A stretch of DNA of 64,000 nt from Synchiropus splendidus (Eukaryota; Chordata; Actinopteri; Syngnathiformes; Callionymidae). Positions 47,201 through 60,200 of the stretch are shown here, piece after piece (position 1 is the stretch's first letter; each line of letters opens with the position of its first letter). The stretch lies in NCBI RefSeq assembly GCF_027744825.2, contig NC_071336.1, positions 15,651,501 through 15,715,500 on the forward strand, written 5' to 3'. A program made the position numbers and the translations under genes. Below the pieces are notes generated by a model. The model was given only the letters and a program-made list of their open reading frames with translations. It made no database searches and was not told the origin of the DNA.

Positions 47201-50200
47201 GAAAGATAAATGATGATTAATTTAAGCTGTTTTTCCATTTTCATTTCAAATTCAAATCTTTCACAGACAATTTACTCCACTTTTTTTCTGGTTCACTTCC
47301 CATTCACTCTTTATAAATTGTCACTTTTCTTTTTCCTTTTTTGGCACCCCAACCTTCCCTTTCAATTGTTCCCAAGGCCTTGGGTGGAGTGTCTCCGCTG
47401 TGCAGCTATTGTGAAAAGCTGCATTGCATTCATTCCTGCTTTGAATTTCAGGACACTCCTGATGGTAACTGGGATGGCATCTACAAAGGGGAAAAACTCT
47501 GCTATATTCCGTCCCCCATCTATGGACTGCTGCTGCATGTCAGCAAAGTCTCTCCAGGTAGAAAGAATATACACACAGATGTCTACACATGCTACATTCT
47601 TGTGTGAAGAAATGTATAATGCAAGTTATGCCATAAAAATCGTCTTATTATTGAGCTTCATTCCTCTGTCTTCAGAAGTCAAATCCCACCGTCCGAGTGG
47701 TGTCGCCCAGAAGCCCAAATCCATTTTGAAACCTTCACAGCCCATTGCAAAATCAGTTCCTGTGTCTCCAACTATGTCTGCTATAAAGGTGGCTCTGATG
47801 CCGCCGACCAAACCGGCAGCAAAGCCTCCTTTGGTGCAACCGAAGACCACTGTCCAACCTCCTCCTCTGCCACCTCCTAAACCTCACTTCTCAAAGCCTA
47901 ACTTGACCCAGCTAGAGCACCAGCAGCATGCCAATGGAACACATGAACTCCCCTCTCCACTGTGGTCACCAGACCGTGGTGAAAGCACCGGAGAAGATGC
48001 TGAAGTCTTTTTGGAAGGGGAGTTTGAGGTTGGGTCCATGGTAGAGGTCAATGATCCCCCTCTGTTTGGGGTCATTCGATGGATTGGGCAAATCAGTGGA
48101 ATATCTGAACCAGTGGCTGGCATCGAACTGGTAAGGGAACCACTTGTTTAACTGATTGAAGAAGTTGAAGTAGTAGCACTTTCAGTGTGACTTAACTTAA
48201 GCATTTATTACATTAGATTAGATTACATTTAAAAAAATGTTGTTTTTCCGTTTTCTGCTTGTATTTTTGCTGATCTTTATTTTCATTTTCAAAGTCCATT
48301 TCACCTTATAATTATATTAGCCACAGACACACTTGCTAAGCAAGATGTCGCTGCACAGATGGGAAAAGCTCTCACACACAACTAAGTTATTAATCCAAAT
48401 GATGGACAGGAGTTGTAGGAAACACCAACAGACTTTATGATCCATGTTTTCTTTTGTACTTATCAATATTAACTCACAAATAAACTCACAACTGGTGTTT
48501 TGCTCCATTGGTCACATTGAAGGGTTAATATAGATAGTATATAGTATAGATAGTCTGGTTTAGCTCCAAAGTAAAGTTGTTTGCCTTATTACTGATCTGG
48601 ATAAGTGAACTCATGAATGTGTCACAATTGGAATGTTTGAGAAATAAAAACAGAAATGCTGAGGAATGACATTTTATTTGTACAGTATATATTTTTCCAG
48701 ATTTGACTCTTTCATGATCAACAATAAGAATACTGATAGATTTAATTTACTTCTTCCGTATGATAATGCTGCAGAATGTATCCATGTTTATTATCAACAA
48801 TAATGATGTTTTGGATGGATTTGTTACATGTCTATAACACACCAATTCCTGACATTCACAACGAATCTGTCCTTCCTGACTCTCAGGACCAGGAGCTGAG
48901 CGCAGGAACAGACGGGAGTTACCTCGGTGAGCGCCATTTCCGTTGCCCTCCCAACAAGGGACTGTTTGTCAAGCTCAGAAACTGCAGGAGAGACTCCAGG
49001 TTCCCTGCTCCTGAGGCACCTGTCAATCAGGTGGAGCGATGCAACTCAATAGGTAAATGCAGTTTACCTCTATGCCAGCTTCACCAATGCACTATTTGAC
49101 CAGGATTGTTTAAAGCTCGAATTAGTCCAATTGTCTCAACTATTTCTTCCGTTCTAGCCTTTGCTGAGTGGGGCAGTGAGCGTGTGGAGGATCACACTCC
49201 CCCTGTGGATGGGGATGAAGCGAGAGAACTCTATGAGGGCTGGAAGAAGGGCATCCAGGGTCACCTCAACTCTTGCTACCTGGATGCTACTCTTTTCAGG
49301 TTGTCAGGTTATATTCATTTATTAACAGAGTAGGATGTGACGTATTTTCATTGGCAATTGGTGTTAGTTTAATTACCTCACAGATTTGCTTTTCTAAAAC
49401 ACATTTCATATTTGGAATATTAAGAGACGAATCCAGTAACGTTGGCTGTTGTGGGCAGTCTGTTCTCCTGCTGCAGTTCAGCAGACTGGCTGTTGTTTTG
49501 GCCCACTGACCCCAAGACTGACCAAAATTCCAGCCAGGCACAGGACCTGCTTCGCTGCGAGATAGTCAACCCCCTGCGCAGGTGTGTGAGAGTCTTTCCT
49601 CTTCAAGCATGAAACCTTTTCTCTCACAGCTTGGTATGTTCTTTGCTAAAATGTGCACCTACTGTCAAGGTCTGGCTACGTGTGTGCCAGCAAGACCATG
49701 GCTTTACGACGCCTGCTGGAGGCTGCAAACAGTGACATGGGCTTCACCAATCAGGAGAAAGGTGCATGTGCTCATCCTCATCCTTACGTCGAACTCTGAC
49801 AAGGAATGTTGTCAAGCAACTGTTTCCCTCGTGTCTTTCAAGATCCTGAGGAGTTCATTAACAAGCTTTTCCAGCTGCTGAGAGTTGAGCCACTGCTCAA
49901 GATAAGGTACTTCAGTGAATGTTTCATAACTCCATTTTGCTTCATGTGTATGTGAAAATCAATGCGTGTCATTGCTGACATACTTTCTGTGTCTCAAGAA
50001 CCAACTCACTCAGTTATTCCAGTCGGTGGACCACTCACAGATTTATTAAAATGAGTGATCAATATACTTCCGTTTATTAATGAAAATGATGTTGACTATT
50101 ATTCTTCTGCTTTATAATATTTTGACCATCTTGACACTCCTGCTGATTTACCATGGTCTTACTTTAGCCAGGACAATGTACAGTATATCTGCTAAACTCA

Positions 50201-52518
50201 AGTTAACTTTGTATGAATGGGTTGAACTCATTGTTGTAGTCTAGTTTTTTGCAGAGGCTATAATGCAATACTTTTTCACACCCATCCCAGATTCATGCAT
50301 CCTGGAGCGACACCTGTCTTAAAGCAACACTTCATGTGCAGCGTCATGCTCACTAATCATGGAGTATCTACAGAGCTGACTTAAAGACTATTTATGTGTT
50401 ATTACCATTATTACAAGACAGATACTGACATTAACGTTACCGGGAATGTCAATGCACTAATGATGAAATGCGTTGTGGATGATGAAGAATAGCTTGTCAG
50501 GGGCAGTATAAGTGAGGAACACACTTATTTATTTAGATTTTTGGAACGCAACAGTTGTCAAACTTAGGTCATAGACTGAAGGATGGTACAGAAGTGACTA
50601 CAGGGTGAACGTGGGTAACCCGGTAGTTTACAGACGTTTCCAAATGCAGTGTTTGTACTCATGGCTTGCATGGCAGAGGGATGTCTTTTGAGTCACGTTG
50701 AGACATACTTCCTTGGTTCAAAAAGTGTTACTGGGGGCCCTCTAGTCTGTGTGCCCTTCTCCACCGCGTGTGTGTTCCTGAATATGGTGCAGGGCTACCT
50801 CAAACCACGACCACTTTTTGTGTGATTCCGGCTTTACCGGTGGTCACCGCATCATCGCCCGCCACAGCATTGCTTGTGCGTATTTTTCCGCCAGTGCTCG
50901 GGTGTTCCCGGTGCGGACTTTATTCTACATCATTTATTGGTGTCTACCCCACTTTCAAAACCTGTTTTAAAAATGTCTCAATGCATCCTCCTTCACGTAG
51001 ACTTCAACTATTCTCCATTAGTAATAGTTGTACTTACATCCAATAAAAGCGCGACACAGGGGAAAGGCAGCATGAATTCCCTTTTTCAAACATTTTTAAT
51101 GTAAATGGTACAGCTAATCAAAATTATCAGTCGCCCAACAAGTCTTCTAAAAGGTCACACCAGTGCTAATGAGTCCTTTGACTTAATTCCCTTTGGCAGA
51201 TCGATGACACGAGACCCACAAGAGTGTCACCTTTACCAGCTGTTTCCACCGTCTCTCCCATCCTCTCCCTCACCCACGTCACCGTCCTCGCCTCAAAACT
51301 CACCCATTCCTTTGCACTCGCCATCCTCCAATCAGATGCGGGTTGCCAGTGTCCAGAATCTGCTGGAGTCCTCCTTCCTTCATGCTGGGCTGAAGTTTGT
51401 GGAGGTACCCATGTGCTGTTTGGCGTTTCACATGCCTCAAGGCTTTAATTATTCTTCTCTTCCTGCTAGGCGCCGTCCTGCCTGTTGCTTCTCATGCCCA
51501 GATTTGGGAAGGACTTTAAAATGTTTGATGCCATCTTACCAACGCTGACCCTGGACATCACAGACCTGCTTGATGACAGTACTTTGGCAGTATAATGTGA
51601 CATTTTCCCTTTCATTTTGTCTGTAAGTAACTTTTTTTCCCCATTTCATCCAGCTCTGAGGCAGTGCAGCATCTGTCAGGCGGTGGCTGAATGGGAGTGT
51701 TTCCAGTGTTATGAAGACCTTGACATCACTCCTGGTCAACTCAAACAATACTGCAAGACCTGCAACACACAGGTAGGAAATCCACCTCTACAGTTGCACT
51801 TTCAGAGTCCTTTTGTTCGTGTTTTAACAAGGTCACTAAGTTCCTTGGTATGACATCAAAGATAAGGTGGAGAAGGAAGTGAAACAATTTGAAATACTGT
51901 ACTTTTCAGCAAGCATAACCATCTAAAGTGAGAAGATAGTGAAAAGTGTAGCAGTGTGGTGTAATAGCAGATGCAAAGAAGCACTGTATAACATTATAAT
52001 ATGTTCATGTTGTGGAAGATGTTTGACGTCTGCTCTGTCATCTCTCAGGTCCACAGTCACAAGAAGAGAACTTCCCATTCTCCTGTGGAGATTGCTGTGC
52101 CTGATGGGCAGTGGTCTGGCTCTCTGCCCTGTGCCCGCCAGCAAATGTCTCTCTTTGCTGTGACCTGCATTGAGACCAGTCACTATGTGAGCTTTGTCAA
52201 GCATGGACCCCTCCCTACCGACTGGCTGTTTTTTGACAGTATGGCAGACAGAGAAGGTGAGAGAAATGACGGTTGTGAAAAGAAAAAAAAAACTTTTGAT
52301 GGGCCAGTAATCTCTGTTTCTGATGTAATGCAGGAGGTGAGAATGGTTTCAACGTCCCTCAGGTGAGGCCGTGTCCAGAGGTGGGACGTTACCTCAGTCT
52401 GTCGGAGGATGACCTTGGCAGACTAAACCCCACCTCCTTAAAGGAGTCGGCACGTCGGCTGCTGTGCGACTCTTATATGTGTCTCTACCACAGTCCTGAG
52501 CTAAGCCTATACAAGTGA
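44201..52518 (+). CDS. cyld: CYLD-type lysine-63/linear ubiquitin deubiquitinase
   Basis: Removes K63- and Met1-linked ubiquitin chains from NF-kB and cell-death regulators in the cytoplasm (family knowledge). 16 coding exons give about 955 aa (human 956): 44201-44371, 45279-45396, 45588-45745, 46157-46621, 47452-47557, 47676-48130, 48887-49052, 49158-49299, 49477-49581, 49670-49761, 49843-49906, 51200-51404, 51470-51578, 51654-51772, 52049-52256, 52334-52518. Three CAP-Gly domains lie at about 97-190, 271-339 and 455-530. The USP domain has Cys586 (GHLNSCYLD), His870 (ETSHYVSF) and Asp888 (FFDSMAD), matching the human triad; CSIC and CKTC zinc-binding pairs form the B-box insert. The start ATG at 44201 has a purine at -3. 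The first 90 residues and the Ser/His/Asn/Gln-rich linker (about 195-265) differ strongly from mammalian CYLD, so this may be a CYLD-like paralogue. The 49299/49477 junction is the least certain. Confidence 0.9.
49907..51199 (+). other. CYLD intron
   Basis: 1.3 kb intron inside the catalytic-domain coding region. Open frames here lack splice support; nothing else seen. Confidence 0.5.
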
Positions 52519-52794
52519 GACATGAACAACGTGGGACAATCAGTCGGTGGAACTTGCAAATGTGGACAATTGAACAAATGTGGATGAAATAAGACTTTGT
52601 TTGGACTATGTGTCCCACTTATTGGTCAAAGGTGCCTTTAATGTGTAATGCGTTTAACATCTTTGATTTATTTACATACAGGTTGTGCTGCTATGTTTCT
52701 GTGCCTTTTTGTGCCATTGTAATGTCTAAACCTACTGAAGAGTTGTCTTTATTTGAAAGTTTATTTGTTTTCATATTCAGACAGTGTCCCTGCT

Positions 52795-52800
52795 AATAAA
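52795..52800 (+). terminator. cyld: CYLD polyadenylation signal
   Basis: AATAAA 277 bases after the CYLD stop codon and about 180 bases before the EMC4 promoter motifs, so the two genes are close-packed. Confidence 0.6.
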
Positions 52801-52974
52801 TGGTTTTGTACTTTCTGTTTTGGTGATAATTTTCTTATCCATTTTGGTGGACAACATGCCAACTGTTGACTGGAATGGTCTCAAGAGTCACCTGTCTTGT
52901 GTTACTTTAATCTCATTTGCCGTTGACGCAACTCTTAAATCGTATTGTCGTCTCTTCGTGACCATCCCTTGGCA

Positions 52975-53099
52975 AACCGCCAGATGGCGGTACCTTCCTT
53001 TGTTGTCATCGATATTCACCGGAAGTTGTAATGAAGACAGTTCCACACGATCGACGTCTTGCACGGATTTCGTTTGGTTAATTTGGATGCTCCTTTAAG
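52975..53099 (+). promoter_or_regulatory. emc4: EMC4 promoter and 5' UTR exon
   Basis: CCAGATGGCGG (52980-52990) matches a YY1 site and CACCGGAAGT (53018-53027) an ETS site, the usual pair in TATA-less housekeeping promoters. A non-coding exon probably ends at 53099 (TTTAAG then GTACGT) and splices to 53507. Confidence 0.5.
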
Positions 53100-53553
53100 G
53101 TACGTTAATATTAGTCGATAGGGTAAATAATGTTTTACCGCAACCACGTTGGCATTTCTATCCCGTAAAGCGACTGCCAGTTTGTCTCACAGTTGTAGTC
53201 GTGGTGGCTAATTGGTTAGCCGCGGCTAACTAACGTTGTACGTGTAGTAACCGACGAAATGGTCTGATTTTTATACTGAGGAAATGTGGCCTCTGTTCGT
53301 ACGAGCAGCTGTAATAATCGGCATGTCAGTTCCCTCCGTTGTTTTCGATGTTGGATTTTCAAACCTTTAGTATATTTCGACTCTTAACCGAAGAAGCATC
53401 CATCCAGGTTAGTTGAGGATTCGAATGGGAATAAGGTTAAGTTAACGGATGTCTGGCGCCGACACAGATTCGTGTATAATGTGATTTTTTTTTTTGTCCA
53501 TTCTAGTAGGCGGTTATTACTGTCACTGAGGTCCAGCTGTGCAGTCTGCTGTC

Positions 53554-55286
53554 ATGGCGTCGCCAGGTGGACAAGGTGGAGCCCTATCAACCAGAGGCGG
53601 TTGTGGTTCAAGAAGGATGAAGTGGGCGTTGGAGCTGAGTATGAGCAGCACAAGGTAACCAGCATCGCATGTTCCGGTTTATCCCAGAACAACCGTTGTG
53701 GCAAGTGCTAAACTGATTTCTTGACTCCAGTCCATCCCATCCTGAATTTAGCTTTATTTCATTCCCCGTCTTGCTGTACTTGGATATTATAGGAAATAGA
53801 AAAACAAGGGTAAGTCCGTTATGCTGCTTAAAGTGCTGCAGTAAGTTCCCTACGGCCTCAGATGTCAAATGTCATGATACCTTTCCCCAGCTGACGTACT
53901 GTAAAGAGTCTGTAATTCTCAGTGGGATCATGGTTCTGGACTGTCACATATATATTTAATAGATAAATGTGTGGATGCAAGTATTGCACTGACAAGCATA
54001 TTGTTACCACATTGTCCTCCGTCATAGTGTCATTTAAAAACACTGCATCTCATGTCGCTGAAACCCTCAATGTTTTGGGCATATGGCTCTTGGTTAAACC
54101 AGTGGCTAGTCAACTGACGGTCCTAAAATGTGTTCTTGTGCCACAGGAGTCGTAGTGACAGACAAGGCGGGCAGGGAGATGTTGTCTACCCTATTGGCTA
54201 TTCTGAGAAACCAGTTCCTGATACAAGCATCCAGGAGACTGACAAGAACCTGGTAGAAAAGGTGAGTCAGGATTTCAGTCTGTTAATGTATTGAGTATTA
54301 AGAAGTGTGTAGATTATTTTTTAAATCCGTGTTATCATGAAATAAACAAGACCTACAAATTTGAAGTGTGCATGTTTGCCAGCAATGCCAATAATACCAA
54401 TAATAAATACTGGAAAAGCAAAGGAAAAAATGGTGTGCTTCTCTTCTTTCAGCGCTGCTGGGATGTGGCCCTGGGACCCTTGAAGCAGATCCCTATGAAC
54501 CTCTTTATCATGTACATGTCAGGCAACACCATCTCCATCTTCCCCATCATGATGGTCTGCATGATGGCCTGGAGACCTATACAGGCCCTGATGTCAATGT
54601 CTGCCAGTGAGTCCAGACTCTTCACATCAGCTGAGGTGTAACCTCTGACCACGCTAACAAACTGTGTCTTGCTACTCTTCAGCTTTTAAGCTGCTGGAAA
54701 GCTCCAGTCAGCAGTGGCTCCAAGGACTGGTGTACTTGGTTGGGAACCTCTTGGGCTCAGCATTAGCCATTTATAAGTGTCAATCGATGGGATTGTTGCC
54801 GACACACTCGTCCGATTGGTTGGCTTTCATTGACCCGCCTCAGGTAAGGAATTTTACTTCTCGATGATGATAAATAATCTATCTTGCCTCTGTTACAGAC
54901 CTTTACTGCTGCAACTTAAAAAAACACCACTCGGAGCTGTGTATTCTTGTCACCTTCTATGCCTTGTTGGCTTATTGTAGCAAAAGTGGTCCAAATGTAC
55001 TTGCTCCAGCTGAAACGACAACTTGAGTGTTATTATTAAGTCCTTCAGCTCAGTAAACAAGTTTGAGTTCATAATTCCCAGGGTTTGAAACCAGTATCTC
55101 CATATTTCAAGCCCTTTCTGGTTCTTAATGGACTGTTTCCATGCTGATGGGGGGACTACTGCCTTTATCTTGGACTACTTTGAGTAGAATTGTCCAGGTG
55201 GTTATGAAAATATATGAGCATTCACTCGGTATTTTTTGTTTTCTCTACAGAGGATGGAGATCATGGGTGGTGGGATGGTTCTGTGA
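53554..55286 (+). CDS. emc4: ER membrane protein complex subunit 4
   Basis: Subunit of the EMC, which inserts tail-anchored and multipass membrane proteins into the endoplasmic reticulum (family knowledge). Five coding exons give 188 aa (human 183): 53554-53654, 54147-54261, 54453-54606, 54683-54843, 55251-55286. Recognisable parts are the cytosolic segment [18 protein letters not shown], the conserved core [17 protein letters not shown], a first membrane span [20 protein letters not shown] and a second span [16 protein letters not shown], ending MGGGMVL. The last coding exon is only 36 bases. The N-terminal 34 residues are Gly/Ser/Arg-rich and poorly conserved. A polyadenylation signal lies at 55461-55466. 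It sits about 1.0 kb after CYLD and 1.9 kb before the LPCAT4 start. Confidence 0.96.
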
Positions 55287-55460
55287 AGTGGAGTGCTCTT
55301 TCTTCAGGCTATTTATTTGTCTCAAAACTACCACAAAGGAACTAAAGTCCCTCCCCACTCATCTGTAGCTCTTCTAGTGCAAGCAGATCCAGAATCTACT
55401 TCCTGCTGACTGATTGTTTTACATTCACTTTATTACGGTCACGTTCTTTTTTCCATTTTC

Positions 55461-55466
55461 AATAAA
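55461..55466 (+). terminator. emc4: EMC4 polyadenylation signal
   Basis: AATAAA 175 bases after the stop codon; a second AATAAA lies at about 55619. Confidence 0.6.
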
Positions 55467-55639
55467 AGTTGATCATCTTCCTTGATGTATTCGCTGCTTA
55501 GCTCATCTAACACCACATCTAACACCAGTATCCATGTTCACGTGTGGCGGGATTATAGTTCACATCTGATGGATGCCTGAAAATCTTTTATGATGACATG
55601 AAATGTTTTAATATTGCAATAAAAATTAAACTTATTATA

Positions 55640-56860
55640 ATGTCTTGTGTCAGTTCTGTACCACATGCACAGTGTAATCCCTACTCCTGAGGCTGGTGTC
55701 TCCTTGAGAGTGTGTACTAGATACTCCTTCAGAGTGGGGTTGGTTGGGTGCTACTGGACTATGCAGTTCTGATCATCTTAACAAAATACAGGGAGAAGTG
55801 AGAGAGACTGAAGCTCAATGACATTTTCTATTGGAGGATGTGAGGCACAGTTAAAGAAGAATTTCTCCAGTTTGACTAGAATAGTTTCCTAAAACAAAAT
55901 GTTTTTGCCCCCACGTAGAAAAGGGGTTGTTAAAAGATGCAGATGAATTAAAGTCTGTACCGAAGACTGACTCTTTAGTAAAACCTACAGTGACAAAACT
56001 CACAAGATGCTGAAGTAGATGACAGTGCGTTTCAAAATGCAGTACATTTTTTATTTAAAATACTTTTTGATTTGATGGGTAACTTCAGTGAGCAGCAGTT
56101 GGGTGTGGCATTCCAGTTATGATGATTCAGCCTTTACTCTCCAACAGATGTTGAGCGTGCACCCAGTCTCACTGAGAGTGCAGCGTTGGTATCAGTGGCT
56201 ACACCCCTCAGAGAACAAAAGCTGACAGGGTAGAGGGCAAAGCTGAGCCGTGACCAACTAAAGCCTCTTGTCTCTGGTGTTTAAGGTGACCAGAAAGGCT
56301 GCGACTCCAAATGTCATTTCTTTATAATACAACATGCTCACCACACTGATTCACAAGCGGTCAACAAATGTGTCATATTTGATGGAAAAGCTGTTTTCTC
56401 TCCAACCATGTGCTGTTCTCACCTTCCACTCCAGCAATGGAATGCAACCTGGTGACATTCTCCCATGGGGTTCAAATTTGATTGGATTCTGTGAATTTTG
56501 CAATTGGGTTTCAATTGAATTTCAAGTATTTCTGACTGTCTTCAGATAGTGAGCACATATGGAGGATATAAATACTGCCAGAAAAGCACAATGATGTGAT
56601 GCACATTGAATAATGCGCATGCTGTAAAAATTAACAGAAGCGATCTTTCAAGATCTTCACATCATGTTCTCCGTTCGAAGTCATTTTTTTTTCTGTTGAT
56701 ATTTTCCACTTCGCTTAAACCAAACTGCAAAGGTAAAACACATGCGTCCCGTCTCTGACGTCACAAAGCACACGAAACCATCGCACCACTCAAAGTCAAC
56801 TCGCATGTCTCTCGTTTGGCTCTTTTTTTTACCAGCAGCGTCTTGATTTGTCGCAGATTT
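55640..56860. other. Intergenic stretch between EMC4 and LPCAT4
   Basis: No gene or repeat family recognised. Confidence 0.4.
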
Positions 56861-56869
56861 CTTCATCAG

Positions 56870-57200
56870 CTCCTCGGATGATACGAGGACCGGTCCGACT
56901 GGCTGCACCCGCCCCTGACGGAGGGCAGCGCGGCTGACAAGCGGCGGCGGAGGGGCGGGGCGGGTGGTGAGCGAACTTACAAGAAGTGGGAGTATCGCTC
57001 CGGAGCGTGTTTCACCATGTGGACGAGTGACGCGCTGTGAAGTGTTTTTAGCCCTCATTTTTCAGTCCCTCTCTCTTTCTTTTTTTGTACGTCCTAGCTT
57101 GTGTTTTCGCTCTTACATTTTAAAGTGGATTTTCAAACACGCGTGCTGTGTTGTGCCTTCTCCCCACGATCGTTATTGGAAATATTGTAACGACTTCCTG
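56870..57200 (+). promoter_or_regulatory. lpcat4: CpG island promoter of LPCAT4
   Basis: The most GC-rich patch of the window, with GCGGCGGCGG and overlapping GC boxes GGGGCGGGGCGGG (about 56953-56965), ending just before the start codon. No TATA box. Confidence 0.6.
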
Positions 57201-57205
57201 TCATC

Positions 57206-60200
57206 ATGGAGCAACTCGACGGTCAGCAGGTGACGCCACCTGAGTATCCCCATCCGTTTGTCCACCAGGTGAAGCTAAGCACGGCGCGGAGGATCAGGGT
57301 AAAGCTCCCACTCACTCACGCCCACATCCATCCACTGCTCACCTGCCTGGTGCCCACTGAATGTCTGACACTTAACCAGCTGAGGTGGTCTCGCTTGCTC
57401 TCAGATGCTCGGTTCTCCATGTCCTTCTGTCTTCACTGCTTGTTCGGGGACTCTGTGGTTTCTCATGAGCAGATTGCACCTTAGTATTTGCCGGCTAATG
57501 GTGAACTGCCACTGATCTAATCGTGGCTCAGGGCAATATTTTAATTGACCTTCAAACACTCATGGATTTTTTTATCTTCTAGAGTTCGAACTTCAGGATA
57601 TACACGAGTGTTTCCCCTGTTTGTTTCTCTTGAGTTGATGTGTGTTACTGAGTGTTTTTTGAGCAGTTGAGCGTCATATCCTGTGTTGATCAAGTGGTCC
57701 TCTCAAATGACCAGTTGTCCTCCCAATGTAGTTGGAATCTCTCAGTCAGGTGTGGAGGCCGTGCAAAGATGATACATTTTACTCACCAAGGGCCTGGAAC
57801 AAAACTTGAAAAAGAAAAGAGGAATAACAAGAAACGGCTCAGCCCACCACATTAGGGAATAGTCAGCTGGGCTCAGGCAAAAAAAGCCAAGCCTGTGCTG
57901 TCAGATAGATGTGCGGTGGGTTCTATCACTGGGGGTAAGCTGTTGGTTCAGGCTCGCAGACAGAAAATGAAAGTGATGGACAGAGCTGTTGCTGTTCATG
58001 GCGGTTTCCTATGTAGACGGCCATGGTACTGTCCAGACATGGCTTCTTTCTTGCGAACAGGAGGGCGTGTTTGATGATTCATGCAGTGAAGTCAAGTACA
58101 TCTGTCGATCTTTTGAAATTACTTGCGCAAATATAGCCCAGCTGAACTTAATGCTTTGTCTTTGTTAGAATTTTGTATTTATTCATTTCAGGGCAGTCAA
58201 ACACAGAGAAGGGTCCAAAATCTTAGACACAGTCCATAACTGATGCTCCTTCAAGATGAAATGAGTCTGACATCAGAATCTTTTGGAGTTTTCTGTACAT
58301 GTGTTTCCATCTGTTTACTTTTTTTCCTTAGCTTATACGCTAGCATGATCATAACAGCGTTACACTGCACACTTTCGGGTTGTCACTATACTAAAATTTC
58401 TAACTTGATATTGATGCCCAGAAAGATGTCCGATGCTTGATACTGTTTTTGATACTGCAGGGATAAAAAAACCAAAAAAAAAAAACAAACAGAAAATTAT
58501 TAACATGAAAGACACAACCTCTGAAAATTAAACAAAAATAGTCAAAAAAGAAACAAAAACCAGTCCCATTTTCACCTGCAAATATATGTCCAAAACCATT
58601 GCTGCTGTCACTGTTCACCATGGTATCAGTAGTGTCTTATTAGTGTCTCATTCGGATGTAGCGTTTGAGTTGAGTATCAATATTTTTTGACAACTTGAAC
58701 ATGAAATGATCACCAGGCCTTGAGTTTGGCACGTCTTCCATATGTTTTCCATGTGCTAAAGGTTCATGTTTTGCTCTGCAGGGTATCCTCCTGGGCAGCA
58801 TTCTCTTCCCTCTACGAATCACCATGGCCGCTTTATTGTTCCTGCTGGCGTGGCCCATCGCCCGGCTGCGATTCGCTGGTGTCTCGGCAGAGGAACGCTC
58901 ACAGCCCGTCAGGGGCTGGAGGAAGTGGGTCTTCCACCCAATTATCTGGCTCCTCAGCAGGGCTGTCTTCACCTCACTGGGATTTTTCTGGGTGAAGGTC
59001 AAAGGTCAACGTGCTAACCTGAAAGAGGCGCCGGTACTGGTGGTGGCGCCTCACAGTGGCTTCCTGGACATGATAGTTCTTTTTCCGACCCAGTTGCCCA
59101 CGGTGGTGTCCCGCTCAGAGAACTGCAGTCTGCCGGTCATTGGAGGTGAGGAAGCTTTGCGTGTTTGTCGTCCAGTGATGGTACCTATTGGGTCCGTTTT
59201 GTGAAGTGTGTCCGGGCTGCCGCTGCGTGATGATGGCACCCCTGGCATTGCAATGATTCCATGGCACTTTCTACATTAATATTTGCAAAGAACAATATTG
59301 TGAAGCAGGGCGTTTGACAATAACCTGTCTCTTCGACTGACAACCTGCTTGACAGATATGTTGTGTTAGGTGTCATGAGGAGAACCGACCCAACATGAGT
59401 GTTCAAGCTGCCACAGCTTCCTGTCTGTTTTTGCACGTCTTGGTTTGTCATTTCTATTTCTGTGTTTCAGCTCTGCTGGAGTTTAACCAGTCTGTGCTGG
59501 TGAGCAGGAAGGACCCTGAGTCGAGGAAGATGGCTGTCGCCCAACTCTCTGAGAGGTTGACATCCAATGGCTACTGGCCTCAGGTAAGATTTTTAACTGA
59601 TTTAGAGCTGGTCATTGTGGCCAACTTTGGCCTCACAAAACATTGCTGGGATTGTGTGACACTACGCAGCACAAGAAACCTCTGCAGACGTTGCTGCACT
59701 CGTTCACTACCAGTTGAGACAGTGGTTGGGTCTCTGTGTCCCGTGTTGGAATGTCGACCCGTGTCTGTGTGTGTTCCCTGGGTGTTTTACGAAGTGATCA
59801 GTGAACATGCTTATTTGCTTTTCATGAATTTAGATGCTGATGTTTCCTGAGGGAACCACAACTAACGGCTGCGCTCTAATCAAGTTTAAGCCTGGTGAGT
59901 GAAGAAGCTGTGGCGACCCAAAACATTAACCTTGTTCAAAACACTCGAGTTAGTGCTTGTGTGGAAAAGAGTTCAAATGCAAGTATGTATGCTTTATAGT
60001 ACAAGTCCGATGTGTAAACTTAAGCACTGCATGTCTTTCTACAGCAGAGCTTCGTTGATATTTTTGAAATATTAACTTAAGCAAAGTCTATTCATCTTGT
60101 GTCAACACGCTTTTATTAAGTGCAAACATTCCAGGGGTATTATGAAGTCTTGTTTTTGGTTCCTGAATGGCCACGCGTTCCTCAAGGGAGTGCTTTTAGA

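Noticed and set aside
47210..47451. Upstream part of the 313-codon frame at 47210-48151
   Set aside because: Only 47452-47557 and 47676-48130 are CYLD exons; the start and the middle are intron read-through.
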